Assembly (NCBI RefSeq): GCF_002278075.1
Contig: NZ_CP022989.1
Span: 806,001-870,000 of the forward strand
Direction: 5' to 3'
Length of the DNA stretch: 64,000 nucleotides
Source: Paraburkholderia aromaticivorans
GTDB lineage: Bacteria > Pseudomonadota > Gammaproteobacteria > Burkholderiales > Burkholderiaceae
In this document: positions 1 to 8,673 of the stretch, one piece after another
Layout: the number at the start of each line of letters is the position of its first letter
Numbering within the stretch: position 1 is the stretch's first letter
The notes under the pieces: generated by a model
Seen by the model: the letters and a program-made list of their open reading frames with translations, nothing else
What the model was told of the DNA's origin: nothing
The model's database searches: none
Program-made: the position numbers and the translations under genes

Positions 1-2
1 GC

Positions 3-1589
3 CTGCTTGAGGCGGGCGGACAAGGCGACTCATTGGTCGTCCGCATGCCAGCTGGAACGGTGGTCATGATGCCAGGCAAGGGCAAGATCAATAACTGGGC
101 ATTCAACACCGCACCTCAGCCGAACCTCAATGGTCGGCGGGGCTATCAACCGCGGGGCCGCGCCCTTGGCGGATCTTCGGCCATCAACGCCATGCTCTAT
201 GTCCGTGGACAGCGTCAGGACTACGATCACTGGGCCGACCTGGGGTGTCAAGGGTGGGACTGGAACTCGGTGCTGCCGTATTTCCTGAAGGCAGAGAACA
301 ACGAGCGTGGAGCGAGCAAGCTCCATGGCGGGAATGGACCTTTGCATGTGTCCGAGCAGCGTAGCCCCAGGCCGATCACGCTTGCGTTCATTGAGGCAGC
401 CAAGCAGCGCGGCATTCCGTTTCGTGCCGATTTCAATGATGGAGACAACGAAGGCGTTGGCTTGTATCAGGTCACGCAATTCCACGATGCTGCCCGCCGA
501 GGCGAGCGTTGCTCCGCTGCAGCCGCATACTTGCATCCTCTGCGGGGGCAACGGCCGAATCTCACGATCAAGACGAATACCCGCGCCAGCCGGATCATCT
601 TCGAGGGCAAGCGCGCCGTGGGCGTGGCCTACCATGCCGGCGGTGCCGAACACGAGGTCAGGGCCAAGCGGGAGGTCATTCTGGCTGCCGGCGCCTTTGG
701 TTCACCGCAGATTCTTCAGCTGTCCGGCGTCGGGCGCCCGGAAGACATCACCCATCACGGCATCCGCATGGTGCATGAGTTGCCCGGTGTTGGCCAGAAC
801 TTGCAGGATCACCTGGATTTCATTCTGGCCTACACCTCCCAGGACACTGACAACTTCGGCATCGGACTCAAAGGGTCAGTGGACATGCTGGGCCACATTT
901 CCAGTTGGCGCAAGGATGGCAGCGGCATGCTTGCCACCCCATTTGCCGAGGGCGGCGCATTCTTCAAGAGCGCCCCTGACGTGGATCGGCCGGATTTGCA
1001 ACTGCACTTCGTGATCTCGATCGTGGACGACCACGCGCGCAAACTGCATGTTGGGTATGGTTTCTCGTGCCACGTCTGCAATCTGCGCCCTTACTCGCGT
1101 GGCGAGGTGTTCTTGCAATCACCCAACCCGCTGGACGACCCAGGAATTGATCCGCGCTTCCTGTCTGACGAGCGTGACGTGAAGCTCCTGGTCCAAGGGG
1201 CCAAGGCCACACGAGAGATAATGCTGGCATCCCCCTTGGCCAAGTACCGTGGGCGCGAATTGTTCGGCGTTACCGATGGCATGAGTGATGCGCAATGGGG
1301 CCAGCTCATTCGAGATCGATCCGACACCATTTACCACCCGGTCGGCACCTGCAAGATGGGTGTGGACCCAATGGCCGTGGTCGATGCGGAGCTGAAGGTA
1401 CATGGTCTGCAAGGTTTGCGTGTCGTCGATGCCTCCATCATGCCGACTTTGATCAGCGGCAACACCAACGCGCCAACGATCATGATCGCCGAGAGGGCTG
1501 CGGACCTCATTAAACGAGCACATGGACACCCAGCCCAGATTTCCCGAAAGAACGAACGCCAAGCATACGAGAGCGCACTCCTCAGGTAA
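3..1589 (+). CDS. GMC-family (AlkJ/choline dehydrogenase-like) FAD-dependent alcohol dehydrogenase, 5'-truncated by window edge
   Basis: Flavoprotein that oxidises a primary alcohol to the aldehyde, probably membrane-associated and feeding electrons to the quinone pool as AlkJ does. The frame is open from base 3 and reads LLEAGGQGDS before the first visible methionines, so the N-terminal dinucleotide-binding motif lies outside the window and internal TTG/ATG codons are not the start. Visible GMC signatures are the RGRALGGSSAINAM motif, GAFGSPQILQLSGVG, YHPVGTCKMG with the catalytic histidine region, and the C-terminal VVDASIMPTLISGNTNAPT. It resembles Pseudomonas AlkJ over its whole length. 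An acyl-CoA ligase and an aldehyde dehydrogenase follow, which supports a role in alcohol breakdown. Exact substrate is not deducible. Confidence 0.88.
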   Translation: MLEAGGQGDSLVVRMPAGTVVMMPGKGKINNWAFNTAPQPNLNGRRGYQPRGRALGGSSAINAMLYVRGQRQDYDHWADLGCQGWDWNSVLPYFLKAENNERGASKLHGGNGPLHVSEQRSPRPITLAFIEAAKQRGIPFRADFNDGDNEGVGLYQVTQFHDAARRGERCSAAAAYLHPLRGQRPNLTIKTNTRASRIIFEGKRAVGVAYHAGGAEHEVRAKREVILAAGAFGSPQILQLSGVGRPEDITHHGIRMVHELPGVGQNLQDHLDFILAYTSQDTDNFGIGLKGSVDMLGHISSWRKDGSGMLATPFAEGGAFFKSAPDVDRPDLQLHFVISIVDDHARKLHVGYGFSCHVCNLRPYSRGEVFLQSPNPLDDPGIDPRFLSDERDVKLLVQGAKATREIMLASPLAKYRGRELFGVTDGMSDAQWGQLIRDRSDTIYHPVGTCKMGVDPMAVVDAELKVHGLQGLRVVDASIMPTLISGNTNAPTIMIAERAADLIKRAHGHPAQISRKNERQAYESALLR

Positions 1590-1640
1590 ATCTGGTGCAT
1601 TACTTCTTGCATACCAATAGAAAAACCTCTTAAAGGCCGC

Positions 1641-1655
1641 TGGCACGATGCTTGC
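1641..1655 (+). promoter_or_regulatory. Sigma54 (RpoN) -24/-12 promoter upstream of the acyl-CoA ligase
   Basis: The bases TGGCACGATGCTTGC match the RpoN consensus TGGCAC-N5-TTGC exactly, with ten bases between the GG and GC elements. It lies 93 bp before the ligase ATG in the only gap between the GMC gene and the ligase. Such a promoter needs an enhancer-binding activator, which is not in this window. An imperfect inverted repeat TGGTGCA-N8-TGCATACCA lies at 1593-1614, close for an enhancer site. Confidence 0.65.
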
Positions 1656-1748
1656 GCTTGGTGGACCGTCTACTTCAGTCTCCATTCGCCTCAATCCTCT
1701 GGTTGTCGACGTCGGCCTCAAATACCAATTCTGAAAGAAAGTAGAAAA

Positions 1749-3389
1749 ATGCTCGGAAAAATGATGCGCGAGCCTTTGCTCGTCTCCAGTCTCATCGCCC
1801 ATGCTGCGCGTTACCATGCCGATACGCCAGTCGTTTCCGTCAACACCACGGGCGGGATCGAACACACGACCTGGGGTCAAGTCGAGATCAATGCGCGACG
1901 CCTGTCGTCAGCGCTGGCCAAGCTGGGCGTGCAATCGGGCGAGCGTTGCGCGACCATTGCATGGAACAATCGGCGACATTTGGAAATTTACTATGGCGTT
2001 TCCGGCGCGGGCATGGTGTGCCACACAGTCAATCCGCGCCTGTCCGCCGAAACCCTGATCTACATCGTCAACCACGCCGATGATCAGGTGCTGTTCATCG
2101 ACCGGACCTTTCTGCCCATTGTGGCCAAGCTTCGGTCGGCATTGAGCACCGTCAAACATGTCATTCTCATGGGGCCACGCGATGAGGAGGCATCGGGCAT
2201 GTTGGATGGCTTGCAGTTCTACGACGAGGTGGTCGCCTCGGGCGACGCCGACTACCCGTGGCCGAGCATTGACGAGGATCTACCTTCTTCGTTGTGTTAC
2301 ACCTCCGGCACTACGGGACATCCGAAGGGTGTGCTTTACAGCCACCGCTCCACGGTGCTGCATGCGTTGGCGGGCAACAGCCCGGACGGCATTGGCGTTT
2401 CGGCCCGCGATGCTGTCATGCCGGTTGTTCCCATGTTTCACGTCAACGCCTGGGGAGTGCCCTACATTGCGGCGGCGCAGGGAGCGAAACTGGTATTGCC
2501 TGGCCCGAACCTTGACGGCCCAAGTCTCGCCACCCTGATCGACGACGAGGAAGTCGGTCTGGCACTTGGCGTTCCCACGATCTGGATGGGACTGCTGGCG
2601 GCGTTGAGGGCGCGCGGCACCAAGCCCAAAAGCTTGAAACGCACCATCGTTGGCGGCGCGGCACTGCCGCCGTCGATGTTCGCCGCGTTCCGGGACGAGT
2701 TCGGTGTCGAACTGATCCATGCCTGGGGCATGACCGAAACGAGCCCGCTGGGCACCCTGAATCAACCACTGGCTCGCCACATCCATCTTGATCCTCAGCG
2801 GCAGAGCGAAGTGCGACTGGGGCAGGGACGACCACCCTACGGCGTTCAGCTGCGCGTGGTCGATGACGGCGGCGCAGTCTTGCCGAACGACGGCAAATCC
2901 CCGGGCAAACTACAGATCAGGGGGCACTGGATCGTCAGCAGCTACTTCGGCGCCGAATCCAGTGCGCTGACCAGTGATGGCTGGTTCGACACCGGTGATA
3001 TAGCAACGCTTGATGTCAACGGCTATATGGTCATCCGCGACCGCGCCAAGGACATCATCAAGTCTGGTGGAGAGTGGATTTCATCGGTCGAGATCGAGAA
3101 CATCGCTATCGGACATCCTGCCATCGCCAATGCGGCGGCCATCGGCGTGCCCCACCCGAAGTGGGACGAACGACCGGTTCTGGTCGCCGTGAAAAAGGAA
3201 GGCGCGAATGTGTCCGAAGCGGACCTTCTGGCCTGCTTCAAAGGACGCCTGCCGGACTGGCAGATCCCCGACAAAGCCGTCTTCGTTGATGTGCTGCCAC
3301 TCAGTGGCACGGGGAAGGTGCTCAAGAACAGGCTCCGCGAAGCCTACGGCAGCCTCCTGACCGGCAATACCACGGAGAGCACGCAGTGA
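1749..3389 (+). CDS. alkK: AlkK-like medium-chain fatty-acid--CoA ligase (AMP-forming)
   Basis: Activates a fatty acid to its CoA thioester with ATP, delivering the acid made by the neighbouring dehydrogenases to beta-oxidation. The 546-residue product has the length of Pseudomonas AlkK and shares long stretches with it. It shows the AMP-binding P-loop YTSGTTGHPKGVLYSHRS near residue 188, the adenine motif HAWGMTET, the hinge DRAKDIIKSGGEWIS, and the catalytic lysine region GTGKVLKN near the C terminus. The start has only a weak purine-rich stretch upstream (GAAAGAAAG). The stop overlaps the next ATG (TGATG), so the two are translationally coupled. Base composition is visibly less GC-rich than the trb genes, consistent with recent cargo. 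Chain-length preference is inferred. Confidence 0.88.
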   Translation: MLGKMMREPLLVSSLIAHAARYHADTPVVSVNTTGGIEHTTWGQVEINARRLSSALAKLGVQSGERCATIAWNNRRHLEIYYGVSGAGMVCHTVNPRLSAETLIYIVNHADDQVLFIDRTFLPIVAKLRSALSTVKHVILMGPRDEEASGMLDGLQFYDEVVASGDADYPWPSIDEDLPSSLCYTSGTTGHPKGVLYSHRSTVLHALAGNSPDGIGVSARDAVMPVVPMFHVNAWGVPYIAAAQGAKLVLPGPNLDGPSLATLIDDEEVGLALGVPTIWMGLLAALRARGTKPKSLKRTIVGGAALPPSMFAAFRDEFGVELIHAWGMTETSPLGTLNQPLARHIHLDPQRQSEVRLGQGRPPYGVQLRVVDDGGAVLPNDGKSPGKLQIRGHWIVSSYFGAESSALTSDGWFDTGDIATLDVNGYMVIRDRAKDIIKSGGEWISSVEIENIAIGHPAIANAAAIGVPHPKWDERPVLVAVKKEGANVSEADLLACFKGRLPDWQIPDKAVFVDVLPLSGTGKVLKNRLREAYGSLLTGNTTESTQ

Positions 3390-5125
3390 TGGGGGCCGCT
3401 CTCCCAAATTTCGATATTCAGGCCCTGTTGGATCAGGACTTGCAGGCACTGGATGGGGCCAAGCACCACTGGGCAAAAACCTCGGTCGCCGATCGGATTG
3501 CTATTCTCGGCCGCATCAAGCCAGCGCTGATGCAGGTTGCGCAGGGGTGGGCGGAGACAGCTGCCCGGAAGAAGCGCATTCCGCATGCATCGCCGCTGGC
3601 CGGGGAGGAATGGCTCTCCGGCCCCTACGCCCTCATGGGCGCCTGCAACGGGTTGATGCAGACACTCGGTGCCATTGATAGAAAGGAATATCTTGAGCAC
3701 TTGCCCTTGGGCCACCTCAAGAATGGGCAATTGGCGGTTAGAGTTCTGCCCCATTCGATCTGGGATCGGTTGCTCCTATCCGGGGTCTCAGCTGAAGTCT
3801 GGATGCAAAAGGGAATCTCCGAGGCCAGTCTCGCTCAACATGCGGCGGTCGCCTATGACATCCCTCCCGAACAGCGGCGCGGTAAGGTGGCCCTAGTCTT
3901 GGGGGCAGGCAACATCGCGGCCATCTCGCCTCTCGATGCATTTCAGAAGCTGTTTATCGAAAACCAGGTGGTTCTGCTGAAGATGAATCCGGTCAACGAC
4001 TACCTGACCGACTATCTCAAGGCAGCCCTGCGGCCCCTGATCGAATGCGACGCGCTACGCATCATTCGCGGCGATGGCGCCGTGGGTGCCTACCTGTGCG
4101 AGCATCCGCTGGTAGAGGAAATCCACATCACCGGCGCAAAGGCCACCCACGATGCCATCGTCTGGGGCATCGGAGAAGAAGGCGCACGCAACAAGGCCGC
4201 GAATACACCGAAGAACCATCGAAAGATCACGTCCGAACTGGGCGCAGTCTGCCCCACCATTGTGGTGCCCGGGCCGTGGTCGAACGCGGACATCCGCTTT
4301 CAGGCCGAACAGATAGCAACGCACAAGTTGCACAACTCCGGCTTTAACTGCGTGGCGTGCCAAACCTTGATCGTGCCTCGTGGCTGGCGACACACGGACA
4401 AACTTTTGGCTGCTGTGTCCAATGTCATGTCGCGCTTCGGGCAGCGGGAGGCCTACTACCCTGGCAACGAGCAGCGCATCGAAGAGTTTGCCGCCCACGC
4501 CGGAGGTTCGGATGCGATCGACCGTGGTCTGCTTGCGCCTGCGTGCATTCTTGCGAACATGGATCGGGGCGATGAGCCATGGCTGGCGCAGCACGAAGTC
4601 TTCGGCACGGCGTTAGCAATAAAGTCCTTCGAATATAAAGATGCGGGGTCGTACCTTGAATCAGCCATTGCGTACGCTAATGACCGTTTGTACGGCACCC
4701 TGGGGGCAAATATTCTGATTCACCCCAAGACTGTGCGAGAGATCGGTCGTCAACGCTTCGAAGAACTGCTTCAAAAGCTGCGCTACGGCACCATCGCCGT
4801 GAATGCTTGGACCGGATTGGGATTTCTGCTTGCACCCTGCCCCTGGGGAGGATTTCCCGGAGGGTCGTCGCGCGATCCGCAATCTGGTATTGGGACGGTA
4901 CATAACTCGTTCATGCTTGAAGGAACGGAGCGTACCGTCATATCCGCCCCATGGCGACCATTCCCTCGCAGTCTGCTCTCACTGCATCCAACGCTCCTTC
5001 CTCGGCCACCTTGGTTCATCACGAACCGGCGGCAAGATGTGATTGGCCGTCTCTTGACCGACTTCCAGTTCAAACCCAGCTGGACCAAGCTGCCGAGGAT
5101 TTTCGTCAACGCCCTGCGTGGGTGA
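3389..5125 (+). CDS. Aldehyde dehydrogenase family protein
   Basis: Predicted NAD(P)-dependent oxidation of the aldehyde produced by the GMC enzyme to the carboxylic acid used by the CoA ligase. The 578-residue protein has the family's cofactor-binding stretch VALVLGAGNIAAISPLDAF (about residues 170-190), the KITSELGAVCP segment holding the general-base glutamate, and the nucleophile region HNSGFNCVACQT with the catalytic cysteine around residue 318. It is longer than classical 480-500-residue ALDHs at both ends. It has no similarity in order or length to AlkH that I can see, so it is a different ALDH branch. ATG 3389 overlaps the ligase stop. A CoA-acylating or reductive function is not excluded. 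Confidence 0.8.
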   Translation: MGAALPNFDIQALLDQDLQALDGAKHHWAKTSVADRIAILGRIKPALMQVAQGWAETAARKKRIPHASPLAGEEWLSGPYALMGACNGLMQTLGAIDRKEYLEHLPLGHLKNGQLAVRVLPHSIWDRLLLSGVSAEVWMQKGISEASLAQHAAVAYDIPPEQRRGKVALVLGAGNIAAISPLDAFQKLFIENQVVLLKMNPVNDYLTDYLKAALRPLIECDALRIIRGDGAVGAYLCEHPLVEEIHITGAKATHDAIVWGIGEEGARNKAANTPKNHRKITSELGAVCPTIVVPGPWSNADIRFQAEQIATHKLHNSGFNCVACQTLIVPRGWRHTDKLLAAVSNVMSRFGQREAYYPGNEQRIEEFAAHAGGSDAIDRGLLAPACILANMDRGDEPWLAQHEVFGTALAIKSFEYKDAGSYLESAIAYANDRLYGTLGANILIHPKTVREIGRQRFEELLQKLRYGTIAVNAWTGLGFLLAPCPWGGFPGGSSRDPQSGIGTVHNSFMLEGTERTVISAPWRPFPRSLLSLHPTLLPRPPWFITNRRQDVIGRLLTDFQFKPSWTKLPRIFVNALRG

Positions 5126-5179
5126 CGGCGAGAAATTCATACCAATTTGAAAGGATTTTCAGTTTACCCAAGCAAGTCT

Positions 5180-5765
5180 GGAGGTGAATCAAGGGCTCTT
5201 TCGCTACAGACTCTTTCCGACTTTGCGTGGGTTAAGCAGTTGCGGGCCTATCTGAACGAAGTTGTGCTTGCCTGTGCTCAGGAAGAATACGGTTCACCTG
5301 GTGGCGAAGCGGGTAGACGCGCGCCTTGCGCTTAGCCGCATGGAAGAAGCCGTTGGTCTGACGGACTTGCGTCTAGGCAACGATGTCCTCGAAATGTTTG
5401 CGGATCAGACAAGCGCCCCTCCTCGGCTCAACCCCGGAGCGCATGAAGGTCGTGTACCACTGGGTGCGCATCTCGCACGCAACGATGGTCTGCTTCCGAA
5501 CGGGGAACTCGTGCAGCCGCTTTCGGTAAAGGCTCGCGCGCCGTGCGCTTGGTCGCAACTTGGGTGATGAGGCTGCTCAGATCGGCCCGTAGGAAGGCGG
5601 GCTGGCGGATGCGGTCTCTGATCAACGCCCAGCATGAGCCCTCGAGATCCGGTTCGATCTTCTGTCCAAGGTGAGGCGTCTAGTCAACATCGCTTGTGGC
5701 GTGGGCAACGAAGTAGAACTTATCGAAGGCAATGCGCGCGTTGGGGCAGGTCACTCGGCCATGCA
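5180..5765 (-). pseudogene. Decayed C-terminal fragment of an ISL3-family transposase
   Basis: No intact gene lies between the aldehyde dehydrogenase and the LysR gene. Read on the minus strand, broken frames reproduce in order the C-terminal half of the ISL3 transposase found intact-in-two-pieces at 8289-12075. PNARIAFDKFYFVAHATSDVD matches its PNARITFDKFHVVWHASAAVD. The same holds for WYTTFMRSGVEP and IRKHFEDIVA, and for TQVRQTNGFFHAAKRKAR. At least two in-frame stops and several frameshifts interrupt it. It is diverged well beyond the intact copy, so it is an older relative rather than a fresh duplicate. Ends are approximate. Confidence 0.8.
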
Positions 5766-5806
5766 TCACCACAAGGCTTTGCCAGTCACCTAGTGAGGAA
5801 CGGGAT

Positions 5807-6751
5807 ATGGAACTTCGTCATTTGCGCTGCTTTCTGGCTGTGGCCGAAGAACTCCACTTCGCCCGCGCCGCCGAGCGATTGTATATCGAGCAGTCGCCGC
5901 TATCGCGCGCCATCAAGGAACTGGAAGAAGAACTAGGCGTGATTTTGTTTGCTCGCACCACACGCAGCACGCGGCTAACCCGAGCCGGGAATCTGTTCCT
6001 TGAGCACGTGCGTCGCGTGTTTGCTGCCTTGGAACAAGCGCGTGACAGCGTGAAAGCGGCAGCCAATGGCTTTCACAGGCAACTGCGCGTGGCTCTGTCC
6101 GACGGTATCACGCTGTCGCGCCTATCCGCTTTGCTTGTACTTTGTCGCCAAGAAGAACCTGAGGTCGAGATTCGCCTCTTCGAGGTGCCGCTGTCGCAGC
6201 AGATCAAAGGGCTACATGACGATCTCTATGACGTAGGGTTCGCCCAGTCCAACGAAGTTGGCAATGGCATCGTTTCCGTGCCCGCTTGGAGCGATGCGCT
6301 GATAGTGGCAGTGCCCGCTCGGCACCCCCTACTGGCACATAAGCGCATTCCTTTAGACGAACTTTTGCGCTATCCGTTGGTCTTGTGCGATCCACAGGCA
6401 TGTGAAGGCCATGCCAAGCACGTTGAGCGGGTGCTACGCCGCGCGGATATGGAGCCACTGATTGCAGAGCGGGTGGCATCCACTGACCTGATGATGGCCC
6501 TGGTATCAGCCGGCTTCGCGCTGGGACTGGTCGGCGCCGCACGCATTGCTGCCAATCGCGAGCCTGGCGTCGTGGCCCGGCCGTTGGCATCGCGCGTGCC
6601 GCCTTTGACAACTTACCTGCTGCGTCTCGAAGGCAACTCGTCCGATGTGCTGGCGCGGTTCATTGAGCGCGTGCAGGCCGTCGAGTCACCGGAGTCGCCC
6701 GGGCCCATACCGGACCTCCATCCCGATCCACCGGAGGAACCGAGGCCGTGA
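5807..6751 (+). CDS. LysR-family transcriptional regulator of the ICE transfer module
   Basis: DNA-binding regulator of 314 residues. The N-terminal winged helix-turn-helix starts MELRHLRCFLAVAEELHFARAAERL, followed by SPLSRAIKELEEELG, the recognition helix. The rest is the LysR effector-binding domain. ATG 5807 is chosen because GAGGA lies nine bases upstream and the LysR consensus begins there; a longer open frame begins at 5732 but lies in the transposase remnant. In Tn4371-like elements a LysR gene (traR) precedes traG, so it is likely the transfer-operon regulator. Here 5.5 kb of insertion sequences separate it from traG. The last four bases overlap the GTG of the next gene. Inducer unknown. 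Confidence 0.85.
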   Translation: MELRHLRCFLAVAEELHFARAAERLYIEQSPLSRAIKELEEELGVILFARTTRSTRLTRAGNLFLEHVRRVFAALEQARDSVKAAANGFHRQLRVALSDGITLSRLSALLVLCRQEEPEVEIRLFEVPLSQQIKGLHDDLYDVGFAQSNEVGNGIVSVPAWSDALIVAVPARHPLLAHKRIPLDELLRYPLVLCDPQACEGHAKHVERVLRRADMEPLIAERVASTDLMMALVSAGFALGLVGAARIAANREPGVVARPLASRVPPLTTYLLRLEGNSSDVLARFIERVQAVESPESPGPIPDLHPDPPEEPRP

Positions 6752-7026
6752 AGAAGATCATCCCCTTCCTGTTCGTGGCAGCCCTGACAGCCTGCGGCCA
6801 GTCCGAGACGCCTCAAAAGGCCGCCGTCTCAGAGGTCAGCATTCCAACGGTGGAAGAACTGGCAGCCAACCCCGAACGGCTCAAGGAGCTGCGGCGGCAA
6901 TGCAAAGCCGGCCGCCCCAAGTTGGGTGACCTTCTGTGCAACCGGGTCGCCGAAGCCACGCGCAAGCGGTTCTATGGCGACGGCGAAACCCCGTACGCGC
7001 CACCGAAAGAATCGCCGAAGTTCTGA
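6748..7026 (+). CDS. EexN-family (TrbK-like) entry-exclusion lipoprotein
   Basis: Small 92-residue lipoprotein with a GTG start overlapping the LysR stop. The signal peptide MKKIIPFLFVAALTAC ends in an LTAC lipobox. Its mature part, VEELAANPERLKELRRQCK with a second cysteine further on, has the EexN/TrbK pattern: PxRLxxLRxxC, then C, then R near the end. These proteins sit in the inner membrane or periplasm and block redundant DNA entry into cells already carrying the element. A related gene lies at 19702-20004, at the classical trbK position. Family call is firm, exclusion function is inferred. Confidence 0.75.
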   Translation: MKKIIPFLFVAALTACGQSETPQKAAVSEVSIPTVEELAANPERLKELRRQCKAGRPKLGDLLCNRVAEATRKRFYGDGETPYAPPKESPKF

Positions 7027-7040
7027 CTGTTGGCGGTTAG

Positions 7041-8200
7041 GGAAGGTCTGAACAGGGCAAGAACGCGATGGCATTGAGCCGTGCGAACTGGTTCGGCCCG
7101 GAAGAGTGCCGGCGCTTCGAGGATTTTGGGCGCATCGCGCCGCGTTGTTCGTGCGTCATGCCATCTGCAGGCGGACGACTCCCACCATCGCCATCAACTT
7201 CTTGCGCGCCATCCACAGGTTCGACAGCGCGAAGAGGGTGACCACGTGGGCCGTGTTCTTCGCCAACCCCCGGAACCTGACCTTCACCAGCCCGAACTGC
7301 CACTTGATGACCCGAAACGGGTGCTCGACCTTTGCGCGCACGCTGGCCTTGCGGTACTCCTGCTTCCTGAGCCTCTGCTTCGCACGCCCCTCGGGCAGCT
7401 TGGCCATGTCGCTGGGCCGGCCGGCGATGTGCCAGTGCCGATCATCTCGGGTCACTCGGCGCTGCGCGCCCCGGTAGCCCGAGTCGGCCCACACGTCTTG
7501 TTCCTTGCCATGCAGCAGATCGCCGATCTGTTCGACGTCGGACTCGTTGGCCGCCGTGGTGGTGACCGTGTGAACCAGACCACTGTCGGCATCCACCGCG
7601 ATGTGCGCCTTCATGCCGAAGTGCCACTGCTTGCCCTTGCGGGTCTGGTGCATCTCGGGGTCGCGCCCACCCTCGGCGTTCTTGGTCGAACTCGGCGCGG
7701 CGATGATCGTGGCGTCCACGATGCTGCCGCGCTTGAGCAGCAGGCCTTTGCGGGCCAGGTGCGCGTTGACCGTCTTGAGGATGTCCTCGGCCAGGTCGTT
7801 GGCCTCCAGCAGGTGGCGGAAGTTTAGGATCGTCGTCTCGTCAGGGATCGCCGCCAGATCCAGCTCGGCAAACGTGCGCAGCGAGGCGATCTCGTACAGC
7901 GCCTCTTCCATCGCCGGATCGCTCAGCGCGAACCAGTTCTGCATCAGGTGCACTCGCAGCATCGCCTCCAGCGGATACGGCCTGCGGCCCCGACCCGCCA
8001 CCGGGTAGTGCGGCTCGATCACCTTGAGCAGCGCCTTCCACGGCACCACCACTTCCATCTCGCCGAGGAAGACTTCGCGCCGCGTCTTCTTCCTCTTGCC
8101 CGCTTGCTCCGCGTCCGAGAAACTGATCTGGCTCATCGATGTGGCTCCGCTGCGTGACCCTGTGCCTCATGCAAGAAACATGCACTTGTTCAGACCTTCC
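7041..8200 (-). mobile_element. IS5-family (IS5 group) insertion sequence, complete
   Basis: 1160-bp element bounded by inverted ends GGAAGGTCTGAACA (left) and its complement TGTTCAGACCTTCC-type end (right). It is flanked by a 4-bp duplication TTAG at 7037-7040 and 8201-8204, as expected for this group. It carries one transposase gene. Inserted 14 bp downstream of the EexN stop. Confidence 0.9.
7156..8136 (-). CDS. IS5-family transposase
   Basis: 326-residue DDE transposase catalysing cut-and-paste movement of the surrounding IS. An N-terminal DUF772-type domain (about residues 40-120, with RRPYPLEAMLRVHLMQNWFALSD) precedes the catalytic domain. Catalytic motifs are VDATIIAAPSS, VWADSGYRGAQRR and the C-terminal Y-x6-R-x3-E-x6-K signature in YRKASVRAKVEHPFRVIK. 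No frameshift or stop interrupts it, and both element ends are intact, so it may be active. ATG at 8136 directly follows the right end region. Confidence 0.93.
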   Translation of the reverse strand: MSQISFSDAEQAGKRKKTRREVFLGEMEVVVPWKALLKVIEPHYPVAGRGRRPYPLEAMLRVHLMQNWFALSDPAMEEALYEIASLRTFAELDLAAIPDETTILNFRHLLEANDLAEDILKTVNAHLARKGLLLKRGSIVDATIIAAPSSTKNAEGGRDPEMHQTRKGKQWHFGMKAHIAVDADSGLVHTVTTTAANESDVEQIGDLLHGKEQDVWADSGYRGAQRRVTRDDRHWHIAGRPSDMAKLPEGRAKQRLRKQEYRKASVRAKVEHPFRVIKWQFGLVKVRFRGLAKNTAHVVTLFALSNLWMARKKLMAMVGVVRLQMA

Positions 8201-8673
8201 TTAGCCGCATCACCTCATTATTTTTGCCTCTCTTGAATTCCGAGTGGGTAATCTTGGGCCTTGGTGGGCATAGAAGCGGGGGGCAGTGATGACGGCCAAG
8301 CTGTTTGAGGTGGCGCTGGGGATTGCCCAGCCCTGGGTGGTGGACACGGTGGAGTTCGACGAAGCGGCCAAGGTGCTGACGGTGCTGATCGACTTCAAGC
8401 CGGGCACGCGCTTCACGATCTCCGGACACGAAGGTGCGCACCCGGTGCACGACACCGTGACCAAGACCTATCGGCACCTGAACTTCTTCCAGCACGAATG
8501 CCACCTGCAGGTGCGCACGCCTCGTGTCAAGCTGCCCAACGGCTCGGTGCGCCTGGTCGAGCCGGACTTTGCCGGGCGCCTGTCGGGCTTCACGCGTAAC
8601 CGTCCGGCCAACCCACCTTGAATTGCCGCAGCCGGCCCTGGATGCTTGTGTCCACGAACAAATGCGTGGACAC

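Noticed and set aside
1593..1614. Imperfect inverted repeat TGGTGCA-N8-TGCATACCA as an enhancer site for the sigma54 promoter
   Set aside because: It is only about 27 bp from the -24 element; enhancer sites normally lie 80-150 bp or more upstream. One arm also has two extra bases.
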